A stretch of 64,000 nt of DNA from Mobilitalea sibirica (GCF_015999265.1 NZ_JAEAGR010000007.1:101486-165485), one strand, 5' to 3'. Positions 1 through 9,397 are shown, counted from the first letter of the stretch. The notes: generated by a model from the letters alone, not told the origin. A program made the numbers and translations.

Positions 1-2336
1 TAATCCTCCAGACATTCCCGCCTAGTTTCCCTAATAAGCGGATGATTTTTATAGGTAACTAAGGTATCCAGCATCTGTGCACTGCGAAGCCGCTGTACCC
101 ATAAGGGCTGTCGTCCTGCCTTTCTTACACCCATCATCAGTGCCCTTGCTGTATTATAGCGAAAGGTCATATTAAAAGTCGGAGTCGCAGGCAGCAATGC
201 TTCTAACACAGGCTTTGCCTTTTCCGGAGCTATGGTTTGCAATAACCCCTCCGGTAATGGGGACTCCCCATAGGGAAATAGAAGAAAGCCGTCATCATCA
301 TCAAAGAAACTGACATTGGTGTTCAGACGACGTTTTGCCTCCACATGGGTAAGGATAGCCAGAGGTTCATTTACCTGTCTTCCAAACACAGAATGCACCA
401 TCATCTGATGGTTTCCTGTCTCATCACGATAATGTTCTACTATTATAGTTCGATCATCGGGCAATACTCCGGTAACATCTAACTGTCTCTGTAAAAATCC
501 CTGTGCATTGACCGCAGAGATTTCATCCAGACCCAGTTCACATAGTACCTGCAAAAGAGAATCTGTCTCATGGGCATTCCCAAGTCTTCGAAGTATCTTA
601 CCAAAGGCAATACCAGTCTGTAACGCTCTTCCCTTCTTTTCCCCTTTCCAGAAAGGAGGTCTTGCACCTATGTTATTAGCTTGTGTTACAATAACCGAAT
701 CCTTCTGAATACTACATATCTTCCAAGCAAAAGAGCCCAGCATGAATTTATCACCGATTTTGGCTTCAAAAACGTACTCTTCATCCAGCTCACCAAGCTT
801 TACTCCATTTTCCGTTTTTACCGTATATAAGCCCATGTCCGGAATTGTACCTGCTGCCGATATGGCTAACATACGGCTGTAGGGATCTCCCTCCACCCGG
901 TCATGGATGCGGTCATATAAGATTCTTGGACGAACCGGAACATCCTGCGCATGTTCATAATCTCCGGCCAGCATACTTAAGACATCCCTGACATCCTCCA
1001 AAGTCAAATCCTTAAAAGGATATGCCCGGGGTAAAAGCTCCATTACTTCCTCCAGGCTATAGCCATCACCCGTAGCCATTGAAACCAGGTGTTGCGCCAG
1101 TACATCCAGGCATAATTTAGGCGGACGGCAATATTCTATTCCACCGTTTCTAACTACCTCTGCGGTCAGACCGCTATAAAGTCCTTCCGAGGCAGACCGC
1201 GGAAATATATGCATAACACTAACACGACCCGGATTATGTCCGGCCCGTCCTAATCGTTGTAGTGTACTTGATATAGACCGGGGACATCCAATCTGAAACA
1301 CCTGGTCGATATCCCCCACATCAATTCCCAGCTCCATAGAAGAGGTTGCACATAGAAGACGAAGTTGACCATTACGAAGGGCTTCCTCCACTTCATAACG
1401 CTGTTCTTTGGATAAGCTGCCATGATGGGTTCTGGCAAAACCATCTCCACCCAGTTGATTGACAAAGTAGGCTAATTTCTCAGCATAGGCCCGTCCATCT
1501 ACGAAAGCTATGACGCTGTTCGCACCCATACAATGATCATAAACAGTCCTTGACAACTCATGCCAGACAGAATCCCTATGAACAACAGAATGGTCCGGCC
1601 AGATGCTTGTAACTGCCAGTTCAACCTTCTTGTGCATCTTAGGTGCTACGATGGTTACCTTCTCCGGTGACAAGTATTCCGCCGCTTTCTCCAGAGGTTC
1701 AATCGTGGCAGAAAGCCCGATCCGTTGAAGTGGCTGGGGACACAACTTGTCCAACCGGGCAATGGAAAGCATCAGATGAGCTCCCCGTTTGGAATCGATT
1801 ATGGCATGAAGTTCATCAATAATGATTGCCTTAGCCGTATTGAGAATCTTCTGACCTGACAGGCTGGTTAACATCAGATACAAGGATTCCGGTGTAGTTA
1901 TCAATATATGAGGTGGCGTTTTTATCATCCGCCTGCGATCCTTTTGGGGAGTATCACCGGTACGGATCGCTATATTTAAATCAAAGGGTGTACTTTTTGT
2001 ATTAACACTGTCCTTTCTTTCTTCTTCAAAAATCCCATTTAAAGGTTTCCTAAGATTTTCCCTAATATCACCGGCAAGGGATTTTAGGGGTGAGACATAA
2101 ATCAATTGAAGCTCTTGCTTTAAGGTGCCTGCCCGAGCCTGTGCTTTTAACTGATCGATGAACACCAAAAAAGCCGACAGTGTCTTACCGGTTCCTGTCG
2201 GTGCAGATACTAAGGTGTGTTTACCCACGGCAATAGCAGGCCAAGCAACTTCTTGTACCGGCGTTGGAGAACCCAGTGCTTGGGTGAACCATCTGGCGGT
2301 TAGTTGATCGAAAAGTTCTAGTACATTCGTGGACAT
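1..2336 (-). CDS. lhr: Lhr-type large DEAD/DEAH-box ATP-dependent helicase (3' end outside window)
   Basis: An open frame of 778 codons runs off the left edge, so the C-terminus is missing. It begins at ATG 2336 behind a good AGGAGGAAG ribosome binding site. Visible helicase motifs are a Q-like SPTPVQ near residue 25, Walker A SAPTGTGKT at 44-52, DELH at 174-177, LSAT (motif III), SSMELGIDVGDID and QRLGRAGHN from residue 360 (motif VI). The long region after the RecA pair matches the winged-helix and C-terminal modules of Lhr (large helicase-related) proteins. These are 3'-5' nucleic-acid translocases linked to DNA repair. The protein should be cytosolic. The N-terminus begins directly with the helicase core. 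The family call is strong; the cellular role is inferred from the family. Confidence 0.9.
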   Translation of the reverse strand, partial: MSTNVLELFDQLTARWFTQALGSPTPVQEVAWPAIAVGKHTLVSAPTGTGKTLSAFLVFIDQLKAQARAGTLKQELQLIYVSPLKSLAGDIRENLRKPLNGIFEEERKDSVNTKSTPFDLNIAIRTGDTPQKDRRRMIKTPPHILITTPESLYLMLTSLSGQKILNTAKAIIIDELHAIIDSKRGAHLMLSIARLDKLCPQPLQRIGLSATIEPLEKAAEYLSPEKVTIVAPKMHKKVELAVTSIWPDHSVVHRDSVWHELSRTVYDHCMGANSVIAFVDGRAYAEKLAYFVNQLGGDGFARTHHGSLSKEQRYEVEEALRNGQLRLLCATSSMELGIDVGDIDQVFQIGCPRSISSTLQRLGRAGHNPGRVSVMHIFPRSASEGLYSGLTAEVVRNGGIEYCRPPKLCLDVLAQHLVSMATGDGYSLEEVMELLPRAYPFKDLTLEDVRDVLSMLAGDYEHAQDVPVRPRILYDRIHDRVEGDPYSRMLAISAAGTIPDMGLYTVKTENGVKLGELDEEYVFEAKIGDKFMLGSFAWKICSIQKDSVIVTQANNIGARPPFWKGEKKGRALQTGIAFGKILRRLGNAHETDSLLQVLCELGLDEISAVNAQGFLQRQLDVTGVLPDDRTIIVEHYRDETGNHQMMVHSVFGRQVNEPLAILTHVEAKRRLNTNVSFFDDDDGFLLFPYGESPLPEGLLQTIAPEKAKPVLEALLPATPTFNMTFRYNTARALMMGVRKAGRQPLWVQRLRSAQMLDTLVTYKNHPLIRETRRECLED

Positions 2337-2677
2337 TCAAAGCTTCCTCCTAACTTCATATTAAACGTCTCATAAATCCATTGGTATTTATAGGAACACT
2401 ATAATATTAAAACAAGTGAACTGATGTCTCAATTCACCTGTTAAAAACATATCAATGTATCATATTAATAATGAGAACATTAGATAAATACTTAACTTTC
2501 TGCATTTTATTATACCAGGTTTATCCAATTTACTCTATATATTTTTTAAAGTAGTTTTATATTTCCTTATTAATCATATCCTCCATTTAGACTATGATTA
2601 GCTATTAATTACTTCTTCTCTCATCAACTACTCATATATAAAAAAATCAGTTACAAAATCAAATTTATCTAAAATTC
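2337..2677. other. Intergenic, AT-rich, with one terminator
   Basis: No credible gene is seen here. The only structure noted is a stem-loop at 2411-2442, listed separately. The lhr ribosome binding site lies at 2340-2350. Confidence 0.6.
2411..2442 (-). terminator. Probable intrinsic terminator after the CrtI-like gene
   Basis: Read on the minus strand, AACAGGTGAA pairs with TTCACTTGTT (one G-T wobble) and is followed by TTTTAATATT. It lies about 235 bases after the oxidoreductase stop and before lhr, so it would separate the two units. Confidence 0.55.
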
Positions 2678-4165
2678 TTAAGAATGAAATTCTTTCTTCT
2701 CCTTCTTACAAATCCTCATAATCGTATCTTTACCGGTCATTACCGCAACCGGTAGCCCTCCAGGAGGTTGGAGCCATTGTCCGCTTAAATATAGATTATC
2801 AAGTCCTTTGATGCGTCCTGTATGAGCCATCATTTTTCCTTTGATTGTAGGTAAGAAGGACATAAATGCACCCCTGTAAGCATTACAATATCGTTCATAG
2901 GTGATTGGGGTCGCAAAATCCAGTAATTTTATCTTTCCTTTCATATCAGGATAGTGATCTTCTATCGCACCTATAACCTCTCTCCCAATCCTATCTTTTT
3001 CAAGGCGGTATGCATTGGGATCACTTGCCAAGGCTTTCCATGCGTCATAATCATCATGGTACTGATTAATCGCACAGGTAATAACCGTATGGCCTTCAGG
3101 AGCAAAGTCTTTCTCATACTGATAATGATTTACTAATAAATGTTTAATCGGTGTGTTATTAATTATAATTGGGTTTATGGCAAAACGAGTACTTCTTTGT
3201 AAATCTTTTAATTCTCCCTCATAACCCAATGCTATATAAATGTTAGAGGCTAACGGATAATTGATCGGATCATTAAATCTTTTCTCAAACTTTGGATCAG
3301 GGTGTTTTCCTTTTAATAACCTTTCGAATAACACTTTTGCATCACAAGCTGCGATAACATAATCTGCATTAAAAGATTTCCCGTTCTTACATATGACTCC
3401 GGATACCGATTTTTTATTACTTTCTAATTGCGTAACCTCACTTAAGGTTTCTATTCGTCCTCCAAGGCTTTGATATCGCATGGCCATCCTCATAGCCATT
3501 GCCTTAGACCCTCCATATGGGATAGAGGCATCACCTTTCGTAAACGATGCCAGGGCAAAGAAGATTGAGGAAGCACTATAGCCTTCCGGTACAAAAGTAG
3601 CCAAAGTATCTCTTAGGGCCGGATGCCTAAATGTATTGGCATATTGGATCAGACTGATCTTACCATACTTACTCATAATGGTTCCGGCAGCTTTCATAGA
3701 GCTAAATAATTTAATCTTCTCTTTCAATGTCATCATGTCCATCGGCTTATCGGTAGGCATTTCGAAACTATGTAACTGTTTGATGCCTTGATAAAATTCC
3801 TCTATAACCGCTTTATCTTCAGGCGATAATGCTAACCAGCTTTCCCTAAGTCGTTCTAAATCACGGTATAGATGTACCGTACCTTCCTTATGTTCAAAAC
3901 TCAAGAAGGTTTCAGGGTGATATACTTTAACTCCATCAAGAGCTCCCACCTTCGTCCAAAGTTTATGCATTGGGGTTCCTTCTTTGGTACCGACTAACCA
4001 GTGAATGCAACCATCTACATGATAACCATTTCGATCCCATCCGGTACATTCTCCACCGACGGTATGATGTTTTTCTAAAATAATACTGTCAAATCCGTTT
4101 TTCTGAGCGAAGATTCCCGCACTAAGTCCTGCTATCCCTCCGCCGATGATAATAACTTTTTTCAT
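2678..4165 (-). CDS. CrtI/phytoene-desaturase-like FAD-dependent oxidoreductase
   Basis: The product has 495 residues. The N-terminal Rossmann dinucleotide motif GGGIAGLSAG (8-17) is followed by the ribose-binding acidic residue E31 and a VGGECTGW stretch. The C-terminus has the FAD-contacting GLDNLYLSGQW...PGG element typical of the phytoene desaturase/carotenoid isomerase/retinol saturase superfamily. No signal peptide is visible. The start ATG 4165 has a GGAGGG site lying inside the end of the upstream tetR-like gene, two bases away, so both are one operon. The substrate is unknown: no carotenoid genes lie nearby, so a lipid or polyene desaturase/isomerase role is only a guess. Confidence 0.8.
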   Translation of the reverse strand: MKKVIIIGGGIAGLSAGIFAQKNGFDSIILEKHHTVGGECTGWDRNGYHVDGCIHWLVGTKEGTPMHKLWTKVGALDGVKVYHPETFLSFEHKEGTVHLYRDLERLRESWLALSPEDKAVIEEFYQGIKQLHSFEMPTDKPMDMMTLKEKIKLFSSMKAAGTIMSKYGKISLIQYANTFRHPALRDTLATFVPEGYSASSIFFALASFTKGDASIPYGGSKAMAMRMAMRYQSLGGRIETLSEVTQLESNKKSVSGVICKNGKSFNADYVIAACDAKVLFERLLKGKHPDPKFEKRFNDPINYPLASNIYIALGYEGELKDLQRSTRFAINPIIINNTPIKHLLVNHYQYEKDFAPEGHTVITCAINQYHDDYDAWKALASDPNAYRLEKDRIGREVIGAIEDHYPDMKGKIKLLDFATPITYERYCNAYRGAFMSFLPTIKGKMMAHTGRIKGLDNLYLSGQWLQPPGGLPVAVMTGKDTIMRICKKEKKEFHS

Positions 4166-4167
4166 AT

Positions 4168-4740
4168 TTAACCCTCCCTATATTTTCTATTTTGACCAAG
4201 GAACAGATCTTCTCCGACTTCCATTAGTAAAGTTTCTGCATCATCCTCTTGAAACCAAGAGGGTATCATCCGGTTCGCCAACATAACTTCCATACCGATC
4301 TGGAAACACCTGACCTTTAAAAGTAACCTTCTTCTTTCTTCCAAAGTCCAATCCTTCATCTCTTCGGATTTTGCCATTGTTTCAAGCAAATAATTCTCTA
4401 CTGTATCATAGTTTTCCATATATGGATTCGGTTTCATAATCAGTTCCCGAAGTAAAACCGGATATTTTCTAGCGAAAGCTATGCTGGCTTTCCCCATATT
4501 CTCAAATACATCAGAACCATTTTGCTCCGCCATAAGTTCTTCTGACAGTGCAAATACCCGTTTGATCACAGCATCCATCAATTCATCAATAGTTTTAAAA
4601 TTCACATAAATCGGTGCTACTGAACAGCCTAGATGCTTAGCCAGAGTCCGGGCGGTTATAGCAGAAAACCCATTTTCCTTAGCTATTATAAAGGCGGCTT
4701 CAATAATATCTTCTTTCGTAACTTTCGCTTTTGGTGGCAT
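4168..4740 (-). CDS. TetR/AcrR-family transcriptional regulator
   Basis: The product has 190 residues. Residues 8-50 carry the TetR helix-turn-helix pattern (IIEAAFIIAKENGFSAITAR, then LAKHLGCSVAPIYVNF). The remaining helical part would be the ligand-binding domain. It is first in an operon with the CrtI-like oxidoreductase two bases downstream. The divergent intergenic region holds two overlapping palindromes at 4923-4956 over the probable promoter of this operon. Autoregulation and control of the oxidoreductase are therefore likely. The divergent propeller gene at 5107 could also be a target. The inducer is unknown. Confidence 0.85.
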   Translation of the reverse strand: MPPKAKVTKEDIIEAAFIIAKENGFSAITARTLAKHLGCSVAPIYVNFKTIDELMDAVIKRVFALSEELMAEQNGSDVFENMGKASIAFARKYPVLLRELIMKPNPYMENYDTVENYLLETMAKSEEMKDWTLEERRRLLLKVRCFQIGMEVMLANRMIPSWFQEDDAETLLMEVGEDLFLGQNRKYREG

Positions 4741-4922
4741 AAAAATCCTCCCATCTTTTTCTTTTTCATTCTTATTATAGAGCTTCGCATAAATTAAGAA
4801 CTTAATCTGATTTTATATAATATCTAAACATATCATACAATCATTTGCTTTAAGTTACTTTTTAAGCATTCGTATCTGTCTTTATAACAATTCTTCCATA
4901 AATACCATACTTAATAATTGAA

Positions 4923-4982
4923 TATATAACATATGTTATATAACGTTAGTTATATTATTTCATAACTGAGTATTTTTGTCAA
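4923..4982 (-). promoter_or_regulatory. tetR-operon promoter with two overlapping palindromic operators
   Basis: On the minus strand TTGACA (4977-4982) and AATAAT (4954-4959) are 17 bases apart. A perfect 20-base palindrome occupies 4923-4942 (centre CATATG). A second near-palindrome, TATATAAC-GTTA-GTTATATT, lies at 4937-4956 and touches the -10 box. This placement is typical of TetR autorepression. The assignment to this TetR protein is inferred from position. Confidence 0.65.
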
Positions 4983-5106
4983 TATAAATTTACAGTCATA
5001 AGATATTCTCACTATATTAGTTACACATATGTAATAATAAAAATTTATAATATTTATTGTCCTTAACGGAATACATTATAGTAATGGATACGTAAAGGAG
5101 TTTTTT

Positions 5107-6528
5107 ATGTATCATAGGAATAAAAATGATAATACCCATAGTAATAATTTAGCAGAAGGAATGAAAAACAGATATCTAAATCCGGAAGATATCTATCTTC
5201 CACCGGGTTATTCCATTGAAGTGTTTGCCCAAGGATTAAATACACCCAGTGGTTTATTATTTACCAGCGCCGGAGATTTGCTAATCGCAGATACAGGCTA
5301 TATTACTGGAAATCCGGTTATTTACCGCTATGTTGACAATGAATTTATAGTACTGGCAGATGGTTTTCATGTTCCTCTTCTTGGAATTACCGAGTTTGAA
5401 GATAAGATCTATGTCGCTCACCGAGCTACCGTTACAATTATTTATCCTAATGGGACCCGTAGTGATATCATAACCGGATTGCCCAGTTACGGAGATTACA
5501 GTAACAGTAAGGTGGCCTTCGGACCTAACGGAAAGATGTATTTTGGACAGGGAACCGCAACCAATTCCGGAGTCGTAGGTATAGATAACCTTTGGATAAA
5601 TCAACATCCTTTCTTTCATGATTACCCAGGCTCCTATATTATGATAAACGGGCAAAATTTTGAAACCCCGAATATATTGCTGCCTAATGTTGAAGATGTA
5701 ACATTAACCGGAGCATTTTCCCCTTTTAGCGTTTCCAACTTATCCTTTGAAACAAGAAAAGGTCATATCCGGGCCTCCGGTGGTATTCTAAGGTCGAATC
5801 CCGATGGTTCGGATCTTGAGTTGGTAGCATGGGGGTTTCGAAGTCCTTCCTATCTAAAATTCGATGAAGCAGAAAGGCTATTCGTTGCAAACACCGGCTA
5901 TGATGTCAGGGGAAGCAGACCGATAGCAAATGCTCCGGATGAGTTTCAATTCGTTACACCGGGCTTATGGTATGGGTGGCCGGATTATGCTGCCGGTGAG
6001 CCCGTTACTGCATCTGTTTTCACTCCGGAAGGGGGAATTCAACCGGAGTTTTTATTAGTAAGTCATCCTAATATTCCACCAAAACCCTTTGCAATGTTTC
6101 CTCCGAACGCTACGATCATCGGATTTGATTTTAACTATAATACTAACTTTGGGCCATATGGTGATGTATACATCGCCGAGTTTGGAAGTGTGAGGCCAAG
6201 AACAATTCTTGATATAGATGGATCATATCACGGTGTAGGCCATAGAGTATCCCGCATCGATATGAGTACCGGTGAAGTAAATACCTTTGCAATCAATAAA
6301 TCTGGCTTCCCTTCCTATTTAACCAGAGAAGGTGGTCTTAATCGACCTTCTGATGTTGTATTTGGACCGGACGGTGCAATGTATGTCGTAGATATGGGCC
6401 TTAATACGGTTGAAACCCCCAATGTCTTTTTACCAAATACCGGGGTGATTTGGAGAATTACCAGAACAACCGAGAGAGTATATCATCAATATCCGAGAAA
6501 ACACATTGCCTCTAATAATCTTTCATGA
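5107..6528 (+). CDS. Beta-propeller glucose/sorbosone-dehydrogenase-like protein without signal peptide
   Basis: The product has 473 residues. It starts at ATG 5107 behind AAGGAG. Repeated propeller strands are visible (SGLLFTSAGDLLIADTG near 49, SKVAFGPNGKMYFG near 134, PSYLKFDEAERLFVANTG near 250, PSDVVFGPDGAMYVVDMG near 430), as in soluble PQQ-type sugar dehydrogenases and NHL-like propellers. The N-terminus is hydrophilic with no secretion signal or lipobox, unlike most soluble PQQ dehydrogenases. No PQQ synthesis gene is in the window. It is divergent from the tetR operon and is followed by a bidirectional terminator. The enzyme activity and cofactor are unproven; a structural propeller is also possible. 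A second protein of this type lies at 58365. Confidence 0.7.
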   Translation: MYHRNKNDNTHSNNLAEGMKNRYLNPEDIYLPPGYSIEVFAQGLNTPSGLLFTSAGDLLIADTGYITGNPVIYRYVDNEFIVLADGFHVPLLGITEFEDKIYVAHRATVTIIYPNGTRSDIITGLPSYGDYSNSKVAFGPNGKMYFGQGTATNSGVVGIDNLWINQHPFFHDYPGSYIMINGQNFETPNILLPNVEDVTLTGAFSPFSVSNLSFETRKGHIRASGGILRSNPDGSDLELVAWGFRSPSYLKFDEAERLFVANTGYDVRGSRPIANAPDEFQFVTPGLWYGWPDYAAGEPVTASVFTPEGGIQPEFLLVSHPNIPPKPFAMFPPNATIIGFDFNYNTNFGPYGDVYIAEFGSVRPRTILDIDGSYHGVGHRVSRIDMSTGEVNTFAINKSGFPSYLTREGGLNRPSDVVFGPDGAMYVVDMGLNTVETPNVFLPNTGVIWRITRTTERVYHQYPRKHIASNNLS

Positions 6529-6587
6529 GTTTTGTCTATGAGATAAATTGCATCAATAGACTATGCTAATTAAAGGATAAAAAATAA

Positions 6588-6631
6588 GTTCATGGAGTCT
6601 TCTAAATGATTGATTAGAAAACTCCATGAAC
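6588..6631. terminator. Bidirectional intrinsic terminator
   Basis: GTTCATGGAGT (6588-6598) pairs perfectly with ACTCCATGAAC (6621-6631), with an inner TTCTAA/TTAGAA stem. T-rich tracts follow on both strands. It lies between the convergent propeller gene and the cysteine synthase gene and can serve both. Confidence 0.85.
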
Positions 6632-6705
6632 ATTTTCTTTGGAAAAGCTACAATATGTTCAATTTACTTGTTCTTTATTTATATTAATTAAAATAATATA
6701 CCTTC

Positions 6706-7641
6706 TTAATTATCATTACCAAATAAGGGTGTTGAGAAATACCTCTCAGCAGTATCCGGCAGTATCGTTACTACTGTTTTTCCTTTTCCCAGTATTTTAG
6801 CCATTTTTAATGCTGCTGCCACATTCGTACCACTGGAAATACCACACATTAGTCCCTCATATCTTGCTAAATCCCTGGCTGTATTAATTGCATCTTCATC
6901 CGTAACGATACAGATATCCTCATAGATATTCTGATTTAAAATCTTAGGTATGAGACCATCCCCTATTCCCATCTGAATATGCGTTCCTATAGATCCTCCG
7001 GCTAAAATTGCTGCATTCGCCGGTTCAACCGCCCAGATAAGAATATCCGGATTGTGTTCTTTTAACACTTCTCCAATTCCCGTAATGGTACCGCCTGTAC
7101 CTATACCGGAACAAAACCCATGAATTGGACCTTCTACCTGCTTTAGAATTTCTTTAGCGGTATATTGACGGTGAACCATAGGATTTGCCTCATTCTCAAA
7201 TTGCTGCGGAACATAAACATTGGGATTTTCTTTGGCCATTGTTAGAGCAGTATTTAAGCACTCGTCGATACATTCTCCTATATTTCCAGCATCATGAACT
7301 AATATTACCTCAGCCCCATAATGTTTTACTAATTTTCTTCTCTCCTCACTGACAGAATCTGGCATGATGATTATGGTACGATATCCTCTGACTGCTCCGA
7401 CTAAGGATAAACCTATCCCTTGATTTCCGCTGGTAGGCTCTACAATAATCGTATTCTTATGTATAATTCCTTTTTTCTCCGCTTCTATTATCATATTAAG
7501 GGCTGTTCTGGTTTTTATAGAACCTCCTACATTAAGCCCTTCATATTTTACCAAAACCTGTGCACTGCCCTTATCAATCAAATGATTTAAACGGACCATT
7601 GGTGTATCTCCAATTGCCTCAAGCACGTTATTAAAAATCAT
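6706..7641 (-). CDS. cysK: Cysteine synthase (O-acetylserine sulfhydrylase) family, PLP-dependent
   Basis: The product has 311 residues, normal for the family. The PLP lysine is K43 in NVGGSIKTR. The substrate loop is TSGNQG (70-75), the phosphate-binding loop is GTGGT (181-185), and GISSGT lies near the C-terminus. The family normally has PGGSxKDR and TSGNTG, so V for P, T for D and Q for T are variant positions. It would make cysteine from O-acetylserine and sulfide, or a related beta-replacement. It starts at ATG 7641 behind AAGGAG and is monocistronic. Variant loops leave room for another substrate such as O-phosphoserine or homocysteine-linked chemistry. Confidence 0.82.
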   Translation of the reverse strand: MIFNNVLEAIGDTPMVRLNHLIDKGSAQVLVKYEGLNVGGSIKTRTALNMIIEAEKKGIIHKNTIIVEPTSGNQGIGLSLVGAVRGYRTIIIMPDSVSEERRKLVKHYGAEVILVHDAGNIGECIDECLNTALTMAKENPNVYVPQQFENEANPMVHRQYTAKEILKQVEGPIHGFCSGIGTGGTITGIGEVLKEHNPDILIWAVEPANAAILAGGSIGTHIQMGIGDGLIPKILNQNIYEDICIVTDEDAINTARDLARYEGLMCGISSGTNVAAALKMAKILGKGKTVVTILPDTAERYFSTPLFGNDN

Positions 7642-7846
7642 ATTTATACTCCTTCGCTATGCTTAGTGCCATCTTAATGCAATATATTATGAAAGATGAA
7701 TCTTTAACCTTCATTTGCTTTATGTTTACTATAGGCTGATACTATGTCTTAAGAATTCGCTAAATATGCATATGAAATTAACGAATAACTTTCCTTTCCT
7801 ATAGATAATTAAATTTATCCCCAGATACAGAAATGGCTTATAAAGT

Positions 7847-8878
7847 TTATCTGGCATCGTTGCCATATAAAATAGTATAATCAAGCAAATCAAGGGTATC
7901 CTCTGGTAATATTACCGGATATATTTTCTTAGAATGACGAAATGTGAGTAATCCCTCATGAAACTTCTTCACTTCGATAGCCGTATTACGATTTGAGGTA
8001 ATAACCAAATCCGCATTTACTGTTTTAGGAAACCATTGTTCTGTATCCGATGGAACATTAAAGTTTAATGATATCTGATAATATGGAGCATTATATTCTT
8101 TCATTTTATCAAAATTAAAACTTTCAGTAGCTGAAATATTGGTATAGGTCTTTTCACTAAGTTCTGATAAAATCCTATTGATAATTTCCTCATTCCTGAT
8201 ATGTAACATGTTTACCAATTTCCTCTTGCCATTATTATTATTATATTGGTAAATCGTGATTTTTCTGGGCATTTGAATTGTTTTTAGGTAAATCTGCTTT
8301 TGAGGAACAAAGATATAATCTTTAAAATTCGGATATTGATAATAAAGCAAAATAGCAATTAATATAATATATCCAATTGATTTCAAAGTAGTTACTTTTT
8401 TTTCTTCTGATTTCTTTTGTTTTAAATTGTTTATAAGGCTGCCAATCGCCGGTTGAAAAATCAAGACTATAAATCCGAACAAACAAATCCAATAGGAATA
8501 TCTTAAGTTATAGCGATTTGATATATATACTAAGTATACGGAGATTGAAAAGGATATTGTAATTGCTGTAGTGATGCATAGATAAAGGATAACAGATTTT
8601 CTTCTAAGTGTTCCGTTTTTTAGATGTTTTCTATAAGGTGATATTACATTAAGAAGGAAAAAAGCTACGGACGCGCTAAAGAGCAATATAGAGTTAAGCC
8701 TATTCCCTTCACCTGCAACCATACTTACAATAAGCACTATAAACAATCCTGTAAATAAAAAATAAGTATATTTCGTCTTAAAATCTTCGTGATTATTATC
8801 GTTGTTAAAATTAAGATCTATGTTATCCAGCCTTTCATTTAATTCTTTTATTTCGTTATAGTCTTGCTTCTGATTCAT
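7847..8878 (-). CDS. Multi-pass membrane protein of unknown function
   Basis: The family is not recognised. A start at 8890 is possible, but ATG 8878 is preferred because the codons between the two spell the ribosome binding site GGAGGAAG; the product then has 343 residues. About 40 polar N-terminal residues with an N/D-rich coil precede five or so hydrophobic segments (YFLFTGLFIVLIV, ILLFSASVAFFLLN, ILYLCITTAITISFSI, SYWICLFGFIVLIF, IGYIILIAILLYY). A soluble domain of about 150 residues follows, presumably on one face of the membrane. It stands alone between cysK and the scar at 9.0-9.4 kb. Confidence 0.6.
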   Translation of the reverse strand: MNQKQDYNEIKELNERLDNIDLNFNNDNNHEDFKTKYTYFLFTGLFIVLIVSMVAGEGNRLNSILLFSASVAFFLLNVISPYRKHLKNGTLRRKSVILYLCITTAITISFSISVYLVYISNRYNLRYSYWICLFGFIVLIFQPAIGSLINNLKQKKSEEKKVTTLKSIGYIILIAILLYYQYPNFKDYIFVPQKQIYLKTIQMPRKITIYQYNNNNGKRKLVNMLHIRNEEIINRILSELSEKTYTNISATESFNFDKMKEYNAPYYQISLNFNVPSDTEQWFPKTVNADLVITSNRNTAIEVKKFHEGLLTFRHSKKIYPVILPEDTLDLLDYTILYGNDAR

Positions 8879-9012
8879 AGCTTCCTCCATAAGTTACTAG
8901 TAGAGATCATAAAAAACAATATAATTATAGCAATATCTGTAAACATTTACAACAAATTCCTATAAGAATTAGGTAGGTCCATATCATGTAGTATGGAGTT
9001 TTATCATAAAAA

Positions 9013-9047
9013 AAGCCGACAACTGTGATTTTATTCACGGTTATCGG
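9013..9047 (-). terminator. Strong intrinsic terminator
   Basis: On the minus strand GCCGATAACCGTGA pairs with TCACAGTTGTCGGC and is followed directly by TTTTTTT. The stem overlaps the TAA stop of the KTR-protein remnant (9041-9043), so this was the terminator of that gene. Confidence 0.85.
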
Positions 9048-9190
9048 CTCGGCACCTTAGCGTCTGGCTCTTTGATAACTGACATATTCCTTTGTATTAC
9101 ATTAATTAAGGTTTCCTGTTTACATTTAGGACAAAACAACGGAATGTTTTCAAGTACTGTATTATCACGTACCTTAACCCGCGTATTGCA
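9041..9190 (-). pseudogene. C-terminal remnant of a cysteine-rich KTR-type small protein
   Basis: Read on the minus strand, an uninterrupted 49-codon stretch from 9190 to the TAA at 9041 translates as CNTRVKVRDNTVLEN followed by IPLFCPKCKQETLINV and ending SVIKEPDAKVPSR. This matches, from memory, the cysteine-rich KTR small proteins found beside Tn916-type and other mobile regions in Firmicutes. The N-terminal methionine and first CxxC are missing. It is joined to the 5' part of a different gene at about 9191-9205, so it is a deletion fusion and probably not functional. Confidence 0.7.
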
Positions 9191-9397
9191 CCTTTTTTTA
9201 AGGCAGCGCCCTCTTCAAAAAAGATCAACAATCCCTGAAAGCAGTCCCGTCCCTTCGGTTAGCTGGACAGGGCCGACTTTAAAGAGATATTTTTGGATCT
9301 CCTTATAAACAATCTGATAATCTTGCGGTAACGCTTTAACACGCACCACGTGTGCTCGCCACTCTTTTTTGCCTTCGATGATATCTTGTATACTCAT
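9191..9397 (-). pseudogene. N-terminal remnant of a DUF1048-type protein, frameshifted
   Basis: It starts at ATG 9397 behind AAAGAGG and reads MSIQDIIEGKKEWRAH...YKEIQKYLFKVG...GLLSGIVDLF, then hits TGA at 9215. The usual continuation, EEGAA, is present in another frame straight after a run of six T, so one extra T probably caused the frameshift. Homology then stops at about 9205, where the KTR remnant begins. DUF1048 genes normally follow a PadR regulator; none is here. The family assignment is from memory of the conserved N-terminus. Confidence 0.68.

Noticed and set aside
479..1465. Short frames on both strands at 479-667, 508-708 and 1250-1465
   Set aside because: They lie inside the long edge-truncated Lhr helicase frame, which carries the helicase motifs throughout.
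9072..9308. 78-codon plus-strand frame
   Set aside because: It is antisense to the KTR/DUF1048 remnants, whose protein sequences are recognisable on the minus strand.
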